Assembly: GCF_000287055.2 (NCBI RefSeq)
Contig: NZ_AJYQ02000012.1
Span: forward strand, 1-43,205
DNA from: Vibrio genomosp. F10 str. ZF-129
GTDB taxonomy: Bacteria > Pseudomonadota > Gammaproteobacteria > Enterobacterales > Vibrionaceae
Length of the DNA: 43,205 bases
Direction: 5' to 3'
Shown here one piece after another: positions 1 to 9,824 of the stretch. Positions within the stretch are counted from its first letter, which is position 1. Every line of letters begins with the position of its first letter. The notes beneath the pieces were generated by a model. That model saw only the letters and a list, made by a program, of their open reading frames with translations. It had not been told where the DNA came from and did no database searches. A program made the translations under genes and the position numbers.

Positions 1-26
1 AGGTTCGAATCCTCCAGGACGCGCCA
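1..26 (+). tRNA. 3' end of a tRNA gene, probably tRNA-Arg (partial)
   Basis: The window opens inside a tRNA. The T-loop TTCGAAT sits between AGG and CCTCC, followed by a 7-nt acceptor strand AGGACGC, a G discriminator and an encoded CCA. The anticodon lies outside the window. The T-arm is what I recall for bacterial tRNA-Arg(ACG), and vibrios carry a Ser/Arg tRNA cluster between csrA and oadG, so Arg is the best guess; the G discriminator also occurs in other tRNAs. Confidence 0.65.
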
Positions 27-35
27 CTATACAAA

Positions 36-63
36 AGCCTCGCTAATTAGCGAGGCTTTTTTG
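36..63 (+). terminator. Rho-independent terminator after the tRNA
   Basis: A perfect 9-bp stem (AGCCTCGCT / AGCGAGGCT) with loop AATT is followed directly by a T run. It starts 10 nt after the tRNA CCA and should end the tRNA transcript. From 64 to 291 I see no gene, only AT-rich sequence. Confidence 0.9.
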
Positions 64-291
64 TTAACATCTCGTTATCATTCTTGTAACTTTAAAATCA
101 CAACCTATTGTTTTTAAATGTAAATTTCATTTTCTTTATCTGCATCTCAGTATTCAATTCATTCTTCGATTAATGTCCTCTAAACGACTAGTTTAATCTT
201 CTAAAAAGCCCATTTTTTTAGAGTTATGTTATATGATCGGTAAAATATTAACCAAATTTGTGCTTTATCATTAAGAGTTGATTAAACAAAA

Positions 292-319
292 TTGACAATC
301 TTTTACCAATCGAGATAAT
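292..319 (+). promoter_or_regulatory. Sigma-70 promoter of oadGAB
   Basis: A perfect -35 box TTGACA (292-297) and a -10 box GATAAT (314-319) are separated by 16 bp. The predicted start near 326 leaves a leader of about 70 nt before oadG. It is the only strong promoter-like match I see between the tRNA terminator and the operon. Confidence 0.7.
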
Positions 320-329
320 CCTAGACCAC

Positions 330-371
330 TTGTCGAGATTAATTATGGAATTATTCGACAAACAATTGTCA
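330..371 (+). promoter_or_regulatory. Structured leader of oadG with two competing hairpins
   Basis: TTGTCGA (330-336) pairs with TCGACAA (355-361), and the stem can extend inward through ATTAATT/AATTAT. The same GACAA (357-361) can instead pair with TTGTC (366-370), just before the oadG ribosome-binding site AAAGGA. The two folds exclude each other. The pairing is visible in the sequence; a regulatory role is inference, and the first dyad could equally be a DNA operator. Confidence 0.4.
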
Positions 372-394
372 GGATGACATAGAAAGGAAGCAAC

Positions 395-652
395 ATGACA
401 AACATTGGAAGCCTGCTAGGAGACGCTGCAACCCTTATGCTAACAGGGATGGCTGTCGTCTTTATTTTCCTAACTATTCTAGTATATCTCGTTCGTTTGA
501 TGTCTAAACTGGTGCCAACAGAAGTGCCAGAATCATTCGCTACGCCCAATCAAAATAATACAGTTCAATCAAATCCTTCTGCGATTAGTCCTAAGGTTGT
601 TGCGGCAATCTCAGCGGCAGTACATCAATATCGGACTTCTACAGCAAAATAG
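395..652 (+). CDS. oadG: Oxaloacetate decarboxylase gamma subunit
   Basis: This 85-residue protein is the small subunit of the Na+-translocating oxaloacetate decarboxylase. It holds the biotin-carrying alpha subunit to the membrane beta subunit and, in characterised homologues, binds a metal that assists decarboxylation. One hydrophobic segment is seen at about residues 15-36 (LTGMAVVFIFLTILVYLV), followed by a short hydrophilic tail rich in Pro, Ser and Asn, which is the usual OadG build and length. AAAGGA stands 8 nt before the ATG. It is first in oadG-oadA-oadB, 33 nt before oadA, behind its own promoter and a structured leader. Confidence 0.9.
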   Translation: MTNIGSLLGDAATLMLTGMAVVFIFLTILVYLVRLMSKLVPTEVPESFATPNQNNTVQSNPSAISPKVVAAISAAVHQYRTSTAK

Positions 653-685
653 GTTTTTTTAAAGGATTAAAAGGAGTTAATGAGC

Positions 686-2467
686 ATGTCTAAACCACTA
701 GCAATTACGGATGTGGTCCTTCGTGACGCCCATCAGTCACTATTCGCTACGCGTATGCGTATTGAAGATATGCTGCCTATTGCGGCAGAGTTGGATAAAG
801 TCGGATACTGGTCCCTAGAAACTTGGGGTGGTGCAACGTTCGATTCTTGTATTCGTTTCTTAGGTGAAGACCCTTGGGAACGCTTACGAGAGTTAAAGAA
901 AGCGATGCCAAATACCCCTATGCAAATGTTATTGCGTGGGCAAAACCTTCTGGGCTACCGCCATTACGGTGATGATGTCGTTGCGAAGTTTGTTGAGCGT
1001 GCTCATACCAACGGCATGGACGTGTTCCGTATCTTTGATGCAATGAACGATGTGCGTAACTTCCAAGCCGCCGTTAAAGCAACGGTTGATGTAGGTGCGC
1101 ATGCACAAGGTACCATGTCTTACACGACTAGCCCTGTGCACAACACGGATACTTGGGTTGATTTGGCGAAGCGCTTAGAAGACCTAGGTTGTCACTCTCT
1201 GTGTATTAAAGACATGGCTGGCCTGCTGAAACCTTATGAAGCGGAAGAACTTGTATCACGTATCAAAGCGTCTTGTGATGTGCCGTTGGCGTTGCATTGT
1301 CATGCAACAACGGGTCTTTCAACCGCGACAGCTATTAAGGCGGTTGAAGCGGGTGTCGACATTTTAGATACTGCGATTTCTTCGATGAGCTGTACTTACG
1401 GGCATACCCCAACCGAAACGGTAGTGGCTATGCTTGAAGGCACTGATCGCGATACAAACTTAAAACTCGATCAAATTGAACCTATTGCTGCTTATTTCCG
1501 TGAAGTCCGTAAAAAATACGCGAAGTGGGAAGGGCAACTTAAAGGTGTGGATTCTCGCATTCTAATTGCTCAAGTGCCTGGCGGCATGCTCACCAACATG
1601 GAAGGTCAGCTAAAAGAACAAGGCGCAGCGGATCGCCTGGACGAAGTGCTTGAAGAGATTCCTCGCGTACGTAAAGAGCTAGGGTATATCCCTCTTGTCA
1701 CACCAACCTCGCAAATTGTTGGTACGCAGGCCGTCATTAACGTATTGACTGGAGAGCGCTATAAGAGCATTACCAAAGAGACGGCAGGTATACTCAAAGG
1801 TGAGTATGGTGCAGCGCCTGCTGAAGTGGATAAAGCTTTGCAAGCCAGAGTTCTCGACGGTGCAGATCCGATCACCTGTCGCCCTGCTGATTTACTCGAT
1901 AATGAACTGGAATCACTGACTACTGAGCTTTTAGAGAAATCGAAATCTGAAGGTATCTCTCTCGCTGAAGACACGGTGGACGATGTTTTAACTTACGCTC
2001 TATTCCCTCAAGTGGGTTTGAAGTTCCTTAAAAACCGTCGTAACCCAGAAGCCTTTGAACCTGCTCCAACTTTAGAGTCGGCACAACCTAAAGCTGTCGC
2101 TAGCGCGCCTCAAGGTGGCATAGAGACATACAGCGTAAAAGTTGACGGTCAAGTCTATGACGTCGAAGTGGGCCCTCAAGGTGAGTTGACTTCTGTTGTT
2201 GCTTCTAACGTGGCGGCTCCAGTAGCAGCACAGGCAAGTGCTCCTTCTGGTAATGCTGAAGCCGTTCCTGCGCCTCTGGCGGGTAATATTTTTAAAGTCA
2301 ACGTTCAAGCGGGTGCTCAAGTGGCTGAAGGGGATGTGTTATTGATCCTAGAAGCGATGAAGATGGAAACAGAAGTACGAGCTGCACGTGGTGGTATCGT
2401 CCAAGATCTTCATGTTAAAGAAGGTGATTCTGTCGTTGTAGGCTCACCATTATTAAGCTTGGCGTAA
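686..2467 (+). CDS. oadA: Oxaloacetate decarboxylase alpha subunit (biotin enzyme)
   Basis: The alpha subunit moves the C4 carboxyl of oxaloacetate onto biotin, giving pyruvate and carboxybiotin for the membrane beta subunit. The N-terminal carboxyltransferase domain opens with [11 protein letters not shown], the PYC/OadA metal and substrate signature. An Ala/Pro-rich linker follows (about residues 465-520), then a biotinyl domain with LEAMKMETE, the modified lysine being about K559 of 593. I place the start at the ATG at 686 because AGGAG (672-676) is 9 nt upstream; the in-frame ATG at 680 lies only 3 nt from that Shine-Dalgarno and would add two residues. oadB starts 9 nt after the stop. 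Confidence 0.95.
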   Translation: MSKPLAITDVVLRDAHQSLFATRMRIEDMLPIAAELDKVGYWSLETWGGATFDSCIRFLGEDPWERLRELKKAMPNTPMQMLLRGQNLLGYRHYGDDVVAKFVERAHTNGMDVFRIFDAMNDVRNFQAAVKATVDVGAHAQGTMSYTTSPVHNTDTWVDLAKRLEDLGCHSLCIKDMAGLLKPYEAEELVSRIKASCDVPLALHCHATTGLSTATAIKAVEAGVDILDTAISSMSCTYGHTPTETVVAMLEGTDRDTNLKLDQIEPIAAYFREVRKKYAKWEGQLKGVDSRILIAQVPGGMLTNMEGQLKEQGAADRLDEVLEEIPRVRKELGYIPLVTPTSQIVGTQAVINVLTGERYKSITKETAGILKGEYGAAPAEVDKALQARVLDGADPITCRPADLLDNELESLTTELLEKSKSEGISLAEDTVDDVLTYALFPQVGLKFLKNRRNPEAFEPAPTLESAQPKAVASAPQGGIETYSVKVDGQVYDVEVGPQGELTSVVASNVAAPVAAQASAPSGNAEAVPAPLAGNIFKVNVQAGAQVAEGDVLLILEAMKMETEVRAARGGIVQDLHVKEGDSVVVGSPLLSLA

Positions 2468-2476
2468 GGGAGTACC

Positions 2477-3607
2477 ATGGAAGGATTGATGACCTTATGG
2501 TCTGAAACAGGGATTGCAAATTTCGAGTTCGGTCAACTGTGCATGATGCTCATTGGTTGCTTGTTGTTATTTTTAGCCATTCGTAAAGGTTTTGAACCTC
2601 TATTGCTGTTGCCTATCGGATTTGGTGCTGTACTGGCTAACATACCTAACGCTGGGTTTACCGATCCGGGCGGGTTGCTTTACTACGTTTACTACGTTGG
2701 TATCGAAACAGGGATTTTCCCACTACTCATTTTCATGGGAGTAGGCGCAATGACCGATTTTGGTGCTCTGATTGCGAACCCTAAAACGCTTTGGTTAGGT
2801 GCAGCCGCTCAGTTTGGTATTTTCGCTACCCTATTTGGTGCCATTTTACTGAACTATATTCCTGGTATGGAATTTACGATGGCCGATGCTTCGTCTATTG
2901 CGATTATTGGTGGAGCGGATGGCCCAACTGCGATTTTCTTAGCAAGTAAACTGTCACCAGACTTACTGGGCGCTATTGCGGTCGCTGCGTATAGTTATAT
3001 GGCGCTGGTTCCAATCATTCAGCCACCAATAATGAAAGCGCTGACAACGCCAGAAGAGCGTAAGATTAAAATGGCACAGTTACGTCATGTGGGTAAAGCC
3101 GAGAAAGTGCTATTCCCACTCGCGGTACTGTTAATGACGATCTTGTTCCTTCCATCGGCAACACCGCTGGTCGGCATGTTCTGTTTGGGTAACCTAATGA
3201 GAGAAGCGGGTGTGGTTGACCGCTTATCTAAGACCGCTCAAAACGAACTGATTAACATTGTGACCATTTTCTTGGGGCTAGGTGTCGGTTCTAAATTGCA
3301 AGCTGAAGAGTTCTTGAACCTTGAAACATTAGGGATTCTTGGACTTGGCGCGGTGGCATTTAGTATTGGTACGGCAGGCGGCGTTTTAATGGCGAAAGTG
3401 CTGAATAAATACTCTAAAGAAGACATTAACCCGCTTATTGGCGCAGCTGGTGTTTCGGCTGTTCCTATGGCTGCGCGAGTCGTGAATAAAGTTGGCTTGG
3501 AAGCAAACCCGCAAAACTTTTTGTTAATGCACGCCATGGGTCCTAACGTTGCTGGTGTTCTTGGCTCTGCGGTTGCGGCAGGTATTCTACTGGCATTGGT
3601 TGGCTAG
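2477..3607 (+). CDS. oadB: Oxaloacetate decarboxylase beta subunit (Na+ pump)
   Basis: This 376-residue integral membrane subunit decarboxylates carboxybiotin and uses the energy to export Na+. Most of the chain is hydrophobic, consistent with multiple membrane helices. It contains the family signature [10 protein letters not shown], whose Asp is residue 148, followed by [28 protein letters not shown]. The C-terminal segment [17 protein letters not shown] also matches the family. The start has AGGGAG close upstream and lies 9 nt after oadA, so the genes should be translated together. A Na+ pump suits a marine bacterium with a sodium cycle. Confidence 0.95.
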   Translation: MEGLMTLWSETGIANFEFGQLCMMLIGCLLLFLAIRKGFEPLLLLPIGFGAVLANIPNAGFTDPGGLLYYVYYVGIETGIFPLLIFMGVGAMTDFGALIANPKTLWLGAAAQFGIFATLFGAILLNYIPGMEFTMADASSIAIIGGADGPTAIFLASKLSPDLLGAIAVAAYSYMALVPIIQPPIMKALTTPEERKIKMAQLRHVGKAEKVLFPLAVLLMTILFLPSATPLVGMFCLGNLMREAGVVDRLSKTAQNELINIVTIFLGLGVGSKLQAEEFLNLETLGILGLGAVAFSIGTAGGVLMAKVLNKYSKEDINPLIGAAGVSAVPMAARVVNKVGLEANPQNFLLMHAMGPNVAGVLGSAVAAGILLALVG

Positions 3608-3713
3608 TTCAGTGGATGAGCTAGATTAGCAGACTAAGAAGTCATCACTGAGTCAATTGATGGTGAAATTGCGAGCTAATAGTTCACTTAATTGAAAGAA
3701 ATGTTATATATTC

Positions 3714-3743
3714 AAAGGGATGCTTCGGCATCCTTTTCTTTTT
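3714..3743 (+). terminator. Rho-independent terminator after oadGAB
   Basis: GGATGC (3718-3723) and GCATCC (3728-3733) form a stem around TTCG, extended by flanking A/T pairs and followed by TTTTCTTTTTT. It closes the oad operon about 110 nt after the oadB stop and 20 nt before the next gene. Confidence 0.8.
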
Positions 3744-3762
3744 TCAATAGGGGATAGTACAG

Positions 3763-4713
3763 ATGGAAAACAAGCAAATCGCAATTACCCGTTTTGGTGG
3801 AGCAGAGGTTCTCGCTACCATTACGTCTCAAGTGCCTGAGCCTCAGCCTGGAGAGGTGGTGATTAAAGTTGCCTTTGCTGGCGTAAACCCTATTGATGTT
3901 AAAACACGCGCTGGGCTGGGTTGGGCTGCCGCGGAAAATAAAGATAATCTCCCTTGGGTGCCAGGTTACGATATTGCAGGTAAAGTCACCGCATTAGGAG
4001 AAGGTGCATCTCGATTTAAAGAAGGGGCAACGGTTGCTGGGTTTATTGGTTTCCCACTTAGAGGGGGAGGCTATAGCCAGTATATCAGTGTTCCAGAAAG
4101 CGAACTAAGCCTAGTGCCCGATGCGGTAACTTTTGAAGCCGCAGCCGTGCTTCCTTTGGCGGGGCAAACGGCAGCTCAAGCATTGAATAAAGCCGAAGTT
4201 GCTGAAGGAGACAGAGTCCTCATTCTTGCTGGTGCTGGCGGGGTTGGACACATAGCGGTGCAAATTGCTGTAGCCGCAAAAGCCGAAGTGTTTACCACAT
4301 GCAGTGAAGCTAATCTTGACTATTTGGCGACACTGGGCGCCCATGCCATCAACTATGAATTTGCTCCCGTGTCAGAGAGAGTGGAAGAAGTCGATGTGTT
4401 GATTGACCTCGTCGGTGGTGATGCAGCGCTTGATGCTTTGAAGTGCTTAAAAGACGGTGCCAGAGTGGTGACTGTTCCAACATTGAGTGCGGAACTGATT
4501 TGTGAGAAAGCTCAGCTATTAGGCTTCAAAGCAACAGGAATGCTTGTGGATCCAAACCCTGAACAACTCGATACCATGCTCTATATGGTCAGTGTTGGGC
4601 TCTTGAAAACAGAGGTTCAACAAATTTTCCCTTATACCCAAGCGCAAGATGCCCATTTGCAGGTTGAAACCGGGCGCACGCGGGGCAAGGTGCTACTTGA
4701 TATGCAGTGTTAG
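3763..4713 (+). CDS. NADP-dependent oxidoreductase, zinc-free MDR / quinone oxidoreductase family
   Basis: A 316-residue medium-chain dehydrogenase/reductase. The N-terminal GroES-like fold contains FAGVNPIDVKTRAG and GYDIAGKVTALGEG. The Rossmann fold carries the nucleotide-binding motif GAGGVGHIAVQIA at 157-169. The cysteines of the zinc-binding alcohol dehydrogenases are missing, which places it with zinc-free NADPH:quinone or enone reductases. The substrate cannot be told from sequence. Its stop codon lies inside the next gene: the yqaA GTG at 4707 overlaps it by 7 nt, so the two are probably translationally coupled. Confidence 0.8.
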   Translation: MENKQIAITRFGGAEVLATITSQVPEPQPGEVVIKVAFAGVNPIDVKTRAGLGWAAAENKDNLPWVPGYDIAGKVTALGEGASRFKEGATVAGFIGFPLRGGGYSQYISVPESELSLVPDAVTFEAAAVLPLAGQTAAQALNKAEVAEGDRVLILAGAGGVGHIAVQIAVAAKAEVFTTCSEANLDYLATLGAHAINYEFAPVSERVEEVDVLIDLVGGDAALDALKCLKDGARVVTVPTLSAELICEKAQLLGFKATGMLVDPNPEQLDTMLYMVSVGLLKTEVQQIFPYTQAQDAHLQVETGRTRGKVLLDMQC

Positions 4714-5168
4714 ACATCTTTACCAGTGTCTTTGAAAGCTTTGCTCTGTGGTTTTCTGATTCGGCCTTATGGGTGCTTTTTATCAGTGGTTTTCTTAGTG
4801 CCACACTATTACCCGGAGGCTCTGAAGCGGGTTTAATTGCTACGTTAAGCCTTAATCAATATTCCACTCTAGTGATCATTTTGGTTGCCACTGTAGGTAA
4901 TACTCTTGGAGGGATGACGAACTATTGGCTAGGTTTATGGCTACCCAATCGAACTCAACAAGAAAAACATGGTCATAAAGCCATTCGCTGGTTGAATCGT
5001 TATGGCTACTGGACGTTATTATTTAGTTGGTTGCCCATTATTGGCGACCCTTTGTGCTTGGCTGCGGGGTGGTTAAGAATGCGATTCTTGCCCTGCTTTG
5101 CACTCATTTTGATCGGAAAAGCGCTTCGTTATAGCCTATTATCCGCCATTTATTTTGGTTTTTTTTAA
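4707..5168 (+). CDS. yqaA: YqaA-family inner membrane protein (DedA-like fold)
   Basis: This small (153 residues) membrane protein resembles E. coli YqaA along its length: SGFLSATLLPGGSEAG, GNTLGGMTNYWLG, RYGYWTLLFSWLPIIGDPLCLAAGWLRM and GKALRY. These belong to the SNARE-associated/DedA (VTT) group, thought to act in lipid handling or membrane homeostasis; no defined reaction is known for YqaA. The start is a GTG overlapping the MDR gene by 7 nt. The M16 peptidase gene begins 9 nt after its stop with AAGGAAATGTC between, so the three genes look like one transcript. Confidence 0.85.
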   Translation: MLDIFTSVFESFALWFSDSALWVLFISGFLSATLLPGGSEAGLIATLSLNQYSTLVIILVATVGNTLGGMTNYWLGLWLPNRTQQEKHGHKAIRWLNRYGYWTLLFSWLPIIGDPLCLAAGWLRMRFLPCFALILIGKALRYSLLSAIYFGFF

Positions 5169-5177
5169 GGAAATGTC

Positions 5178-8036
5178 ATGAGAAACATTTGGTTAGGGGC
5201 GCTTTCACTCCTTACTATTACAGCCTGTTCGAGCTATACAATTCCTTCCGTTCCTTTTTTCTCGTCATTGCCAGAAGGCGTTACTCTCATTGAAGAAGTC
5301 GAACCGACATCGGGCAAGGTGATGATTCCGTATTCTAAGTATCAATTGGAGAACGGGTTAACGGTTATTTTATCCCCAGATGATTCTGATCCGCTTGTAC
5401 ACGTAGATGTGACCTACCACGTTGGCTCAGCCCGTGAAGATGTTGGTAAGTCGGGTTTTGCGCATTTCTTTGAGCATATGATGTTCCAAGGTTCCGAAAA
5501 TGTCGGTGATCAGGAGCACTTTAGGATCATTACTGAGGCAGGGGGAACGTTAAACGGTACAACAAATCGAGATAGAACGAATTATTTTCAAACCGTTCCG
5601 TCCAATCAACTTGAGAAAGTTCTTTGGTTAGAGTCGGATCGAATGGGCTTTTTACTGGATGCAGTTTCCCAAAGAAAGTTTGAAATTCAACGTGATACAG
5701 TAAAAAATGAAAGAGCACAGAGTTACGATAATCGCCCATATGGCCTGATGTGGGAGAGAATGGGAGAAGCCATTTATCCCGAAGGACACCCATATTCGTG
5801 GCAACCTATCGGGTATGTCGAAGACCTTGATCGTGTGGATGTCAATGATCTCAAAGACTTCTTTTTGCGTTGGTATGGCCCGAATAATGCGGTGATCACC
5901 ATCGGTGGTGATATTGATCAAGATGAGACTCTGGAGTGGATCGTTCAGTATTTTGGCTCAATTCCCAAAGGACCAGAGGTCAAAAAAGCGGAAAAACAAC
6001 CGGCCATATTGACGGAAGATCGATACTTGACCCTTGAGGATCGTATTCAGCAACCTATGGTCGTTATAGGGTGGCCTACCGAGTACCGAGGCCATGCTCA
6101 GCAAGCTTCACTCGATTCTTTAGCTAATGTGCTCGGCGGTGGCGCAAATAGCCTGCTATATCAACGCTTAGTTAAAACTCAAAAAGCGGTTGATGCTGGC
6201 TCATTTCAAGATTGTGCTGAGTTGGCGTGTACGTTCTACGTGTATGCAATGGGTACATCGGGCGACAATGGTGATTTAACCCCTCTCTATGAGGAATTAC
6301 TGGCGACTCTTGATGAATTTGCTAAGACAGGTGTTGAACAAGCAAGGTTAGATCAGATTACAGGAATGGCTGAAGCGAATGCGGTGTTCGCACTCGAAAG
6401 TGTGCGCGGGAAAGTCACTCAGCTTGCCTCGAACCAAACCTTCTATGGCCAGCCAGATCGCATTGAAACTCGATTACAGCAAATTAATGCGGTGTCTCCT
6501 GAATCCATAATGGCGTCCTTTAAAGACTACATCGAAGGCAAGCCGAAGGTGACTTTGAGTGTTATCCCGAAAGGCAAAATGGACTTAACTGTCAGAGAGG
6601 CCGATTTTACACCGGCACAACGTACGCTTCCAGGTTACCAAAAAATCTCAGACAATGAACTAGAGCTGCGCAAAGCAGAAGATAACTTTGATCGCTCAGT
6701 CATGCCTTTAGTCGCGGGTGGAGTGAAAGCCCAAATGCCGAGTTTGTATGAGCTCTATTTTGACAATGGGTCTGAGCTGCTAGGCACCGTGACCAGTGAA
6801 ACACCGACTGTGCAGATCGAAATTTATTTGCCTGCGGGTGAAAGGCATGTTGCCAAAGGAAAGGAAGGGTTGGCTAATCTAACGGCTTCCTTACTGGGAG
6901 AAGGTACGCAATACCGGACTCTTGAGGTACTTCAGGCTGAACTGGATAAACTGGGGAGCGATATCAGCGTTAGTGCCGGCACTTATTCGACCACTCTGAG
7001 TATTTCAACGTTAACGAAAAACCTCACACCCACACTCAAGATCGTGGAAGAAGTGTTGCTTTCCCCTAAGTTTGCTCAAGAGGACTTTGATCGAATCAAA
7101 CAGCAGATGATGGAAGGGATCGTTTATCGTCATCAGACACCTAATTGGCTGGCATCACAAGCGACACGACAAGTGGTCTTTGGACGATCCATTTTTTCTC
7201 GCTCTAGCGATGGAACTGAAGCGTCTGTATCGAGTATAACGCTGGCGGATGTGACTGAGTTTTATCAAAAACACTACACTCCGAATGGCGCTCAGATTGT
7301 GGTAGTGGGTGATGTTACGAAGAAAGAGATCAAACGAGAGTTAGCATTTTTATCAAACTGGCAAGGGGAAGCCTCTCCACTTCTTCGACCTCAGGTCGTT
7401 ACCCCTCTAACTGAACAGAAGCTTTATTTAGTTGATAAACCACATGCTCCTCAAAGTCTTGTCAGACTGGTAAGAAAGGGCATGTCATTTGATGCTACCG
7501 GCGAAGCTTATTTGGCTCAATTGGCCAACTTTAATTTAGCTGGAAACTTTAACAGCCGTATCAATCAAAACTTACGTGAAGATAAAGGGTATACCTACGG
7601 TGCGAGTGGTTATTTAGCCTCCAACAGAGAAGTCGGTGTCATCGTGTTCAGTGCTCAAGTCAGAGCCAATACCACCTTGGCTTCCATTCAAGAGATGCAA
7701 AAAGAGTTAGCGCTCTATAGCGACAAAGGTATGACGGCAAATGAGCTGGAGTTTCTTCGTTTAGCGGTGGGCCAACAAGACGCACTTAAATATGAAACGC
7801 CTTCCCAAAAAGCGGCGCTATTGAGAAACATATTAACGTACAGTCTTGATGAAGATTATCTTGAGCAGAGAAATCAAATCGTAGATACGGTGAATAAAGC
7901 AACGCTGAACACATTGGCAGCGAAATGGTTTGACCCAAGCGATTATCAAATAATTGTTGTCGGTGATGCGAAAAGCCTGAAATCGGAGTTAGAAAAATTG
8001 GATATTCCGATAGAAGAGCTTGAAATCATCCGTTAG
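5178..8036 (+). CDS. M16-family zinc metallopeptidase, predicted lipoprotein
   Basis: A 952-residue insulinase/pitrilysin-type protease. A short N-terminal signal ends in a lipobox (LTITAC, Cys17), so the mature protein should be a lipoprotein facing the periplasm. Ser follows the Cys, with no Asp retention signal, suggesting the outer membrane. The first M16 unit has the inverted zinc motif HFFEH (96-100) and the third ligand E178 in KNERAQ, a normal spacing. The second half is another M16 pair without HxxEH, with the family's RINQNLREDKGYTYGASG segment. Two-unit enzymes of this kind degrade peptides in a closed chamber. The substrate is unknown. Confidence 0.88.
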   Translation: MRNIWLGALSLLTITACSSYTIPSVPFFSSLPEGVTLIEEVEPTSGKVMIPYSKYQLENGLTVILSPDDSDPLVHVDVTYHVGSAREDVGKSGFAHFFEHMMFQGSENVGDQEHFRIITEAGGTLNGTTNRDRTNYFQTVPSNQLEKVLWLESDRMGFLLDAVSQRKFEIQRDTVKNERAQSYDNRPYGLMWERMGEAIYPEGHPYSWQPIGYVEDLDRVDVNDLKDFFLRWYGPNNAVITIGGDIDQDETLEWIVQYFGSIPKGPEVKKAEKQPAILTEDRYLTLEDRIQQPMVVIGWPTEYRGHAQQASLDSLANVLGGGANSLLYQRLVKTQKAVDAGSFQDCAELACTFYVYAMGTSGDNGDLTPLYEELLATLDEFAKTGVEQARLDQITGMAEANAVFALESVRGKVTQLASNQTFYGQPDRIETRLQQINAVSPESIMASFKDYIEGKPKVTLSVIPKGKMDLTVREADFTPAQRTLPGYQKISDNELELRKAEDNFDRSVMPLVAGGVKAQMPSLYELYFDNGSELLGTVTSETPTVQIEIYLPAGERHVAKGKEGLANLTASLLGEGTQYRTLEVLQAELDKLGSDISVSAGTYSTTLSISTLTKNLTPTLKIVEEVLLSPKFAQEDFDRIKQQMMEGIVYRHQTPNWLASQATRQVVFGRSIFSRSSDGTEASVSSITLADVTEFYQKHYTPNGAQIVVVGDVTKKEIKRELAFLSNWQGEASPLLRPQVVTPLTEQKLYLVDKPHAPQSLVRLVRKGMSFDATGEAYLAQLANFNLAGNFNSRINQNLREDKGYTYGASGYLASNREVGVIVFSAQVRANTTLASIQEMQKELALYSDKGMTANELEFLRLAVGQQDALKYETPSQKAALLRNILTYSLDEDYLEQRNQIVDTVNKATLNTLAAKWFDPSDYQIIVVGDAKSLKSELEKLDIPIEELEIIR

Positions 8037-8131
8037 AGTACACATTAATAAGGGGCGGATATCTCCGCTCTAATTCTAATCACTTATTTAGCGCCAGAGT
8101 CGTAATGGGTTTACCCTTTGGTGTGTTAAAT

Positions 8132-8161
8132 ATGAACATAAGCGACCCTTATTTTGACTGA
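8132..8161 (+). other. Possible 9-codon leader ORF overlapping the gshA start
   Basis: An ATG at 8132 opens a 9-codon frame whose TGA (8159-8161) lies just past the gshA TTG start at 8154, in another frame. A ribosome ending here would sit on the gshA start. Upstream of the ATG there is only weak GGTG purine content. It could be a coupling device or chance. Confidence 0.2.
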
Positions 8162-9719
8162 TTTTGCTGCTAGGCTAGAATTAATAGCTAAAAAACCGGA
8201 AGTGTTTAAGCAATATGGACGTGGTGTAGAGCGTGAGACGTTACGCTATCGCCTTGATGGCCACCTTGCGACAACGCCACACCCCGAAGGATTAGGATCA
8301 GCGTATTCAAATAAATGGGTTACAACCGATTTTTCTGAATCGTTACTCGAGTTCATTACTCCGGTCTCAAATGACGTCTCTACGTTATTGTATCAACTGG
8401 AAGACATTCATCATTTTGCTCAAACTAAACTTGGTGATGAAAAAGTGTGGCCTCTTTCAATGCCATGCTACGTCAGCTCTGAAGACGACATAAACTTAGC
8501 GTACTATGGAACGTCAAACTCAGGAAAAATGAAAACCTTATACCGAGAAGGTTTGAAGCATCGATATGGTAGCCTGATGCAAATTATTTCGGGTGTACAC
8601 TTCAACTTTTCATTCCCTGAATCGTATTGGGATGCTCTGTTTGGTGAGCAACCACAGCAAGAACGTGAAGCCAGTAAATCAGATGCTTATTTTGGTTTAA
8701 TCCGTAATTACTACCGATTTGGTTGGCTAATACCATATTTCTTTGGTGCTTCTCCAGCGTTATGCTCATCTTTCTTAAAAGGTCGAGAAACGAAGCTGCC
8801 TTTTGAAAATATTAACCAAACACTGTATTTGCCCCACGCAACCGCATTGAGACTCAGTGATCTAGGTTATACCAACAGCGCGCAAAGCATACTTAGAATT
8901 GGCTTTAATAGCTTAGACCAGTATTTAGAAGGGCTGAATAAAGCGATACGCACCCCTTCAGACGAGTTTGCTGACATTGGTGTAAAAGTGGATGGTAAGT
9001 ACCAACAGTTAAACAGCAATGTTCTACAGATTGAAAATGAGCTTTATGCTCCTATTCGTCCGAAACGAGTGGCCAAAAGTGATGAAAAACCGTCTGAAGC
9101 GTTAGCACGAGCAGGGGTTGAATACATTGAAGTCCGATCATTAGATGTAAACCCGTTCAGTTCTGTTGGTATTACTGAAGAGCAAGTGCGCTTTTTAGAC
9201 CTCTTCCTGACTTGGGCAACGTTAACCGATTCTGAGCCAATGGATAACTGTGAGCTGGAATGTTGGAGAGATAACTGGAACAAAGTCATTCTAGAAGGGC
9301 GTAAAACCGGTCTCGAATTACAGATAGGTTGCCGTGGAGAACGTTTACAGCTGCAAGAATGGGCTAAGCGCGTATTTGATGATCTCATTTTGATTGCCGA
9401 GTCTATGGATAGCGCTCAAGGCGGTCGTGCATATCAAGATGTTTGTGAAAAGTTGATTAAGTGGATTGATAACCCTGAGCTAACGATTTCAGGCCAATTA
9501 CTTGAACAGACAAAACAGCAGGGTGGGCTTGGTCAGCTTGGGTGTAGTCTTGGCATGAAATATCGAGAGCAGTACCAGCAGCATCAATATAAAGTATACT
9601 CACAAGAGTTAATGGAGCAGGAAGTCATTCGCTCTGTACAAGCTCAACGCGATCAAGAGAGCCTAGATACAGAGAGCTTTGATGAGTATTTAGAGAATTA
9701 CTTCTCATATTTAAAATAG
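8154..9719 (+). CDS. gshA: Glutamate--cysteine ligase
   Basis: GshA joins L-glutamate and L-cysteine with ATP, the first and limiting step of glutathione synthesis, in the cytosol. The 521 residues match the proteobacterial type 1 family (E. coli 518), with the opening [43 protein letters not shown] and the C-terminal [14 protein letters not shown]. The start is TTG, as in E. coli gshA, and no good Shine-Dalgarno is visible before it, so translation is probably weak. luxS follows after about 105 nt with no terminator between, so read-through is likely. Confidence 0.95.
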   Translation: MTDFAARLELIAKKPEVFKQYGRGVERETLRYRLDGHLATTPHPEGLGSAYSNKWVTTDFSESLLEFITPVSNDVSTLLYQLEDIHHFAQTKLGDEKVWPLSMPCYVSSEDDINLAYYGTSNSGKMKTLYREGLKHRYGSLMQIISGVHFNFSFPESYWDALFGEQPQQEREASKSDAYFGLIRNYYRFGWLIPYFFGASPALCSSFLKGRETKLPFENINQTLYLPHATALRLSDLGYTNSAQSILRIGFNSLDQYLEGLNKAIRTPSDEFADIGVKVDGKYQQLNSNVLQIENELYAPIRPKRVAKSDEKPSEALARAGVEYIEVRSLDVNPFSSVGITEEQVRFLDLFLTWATLTDSEPMDNCELECWRDNWNKVILEGRKTGLELQIGCRGERLQLQEWAKRVFDDLILIAESMDSAQGGRAYQDVCEKLIKWIDNPELTISGQLLEQTKQQGGLGQLGCSLGMKYREQYQQHQYKVYSQELMEQEVIRSVQAQRDQESLDTESFDEYLENYFSYLK

Positions 9720-9824
9720 TGTAATGCTCTCACCTCGCTCAACGCTGGTAAGCAAAACATAAAGAACAAATAAGTGATACGAACGAAAAACCGTTTGTAC
9801 ACCATAATGACAGAGGAAAAAGTA

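Noticed and set aside
8050..8072. GCGGA-TATC-TCCGC as a terminator of the M16 gene.
   Set aside because: The stem is only 5 bp and no T run follows.
9044..9388. A 114-codon minus-strand frame inside gshA.
   Set aside because: Antisense shadow of a well-conserved gene.
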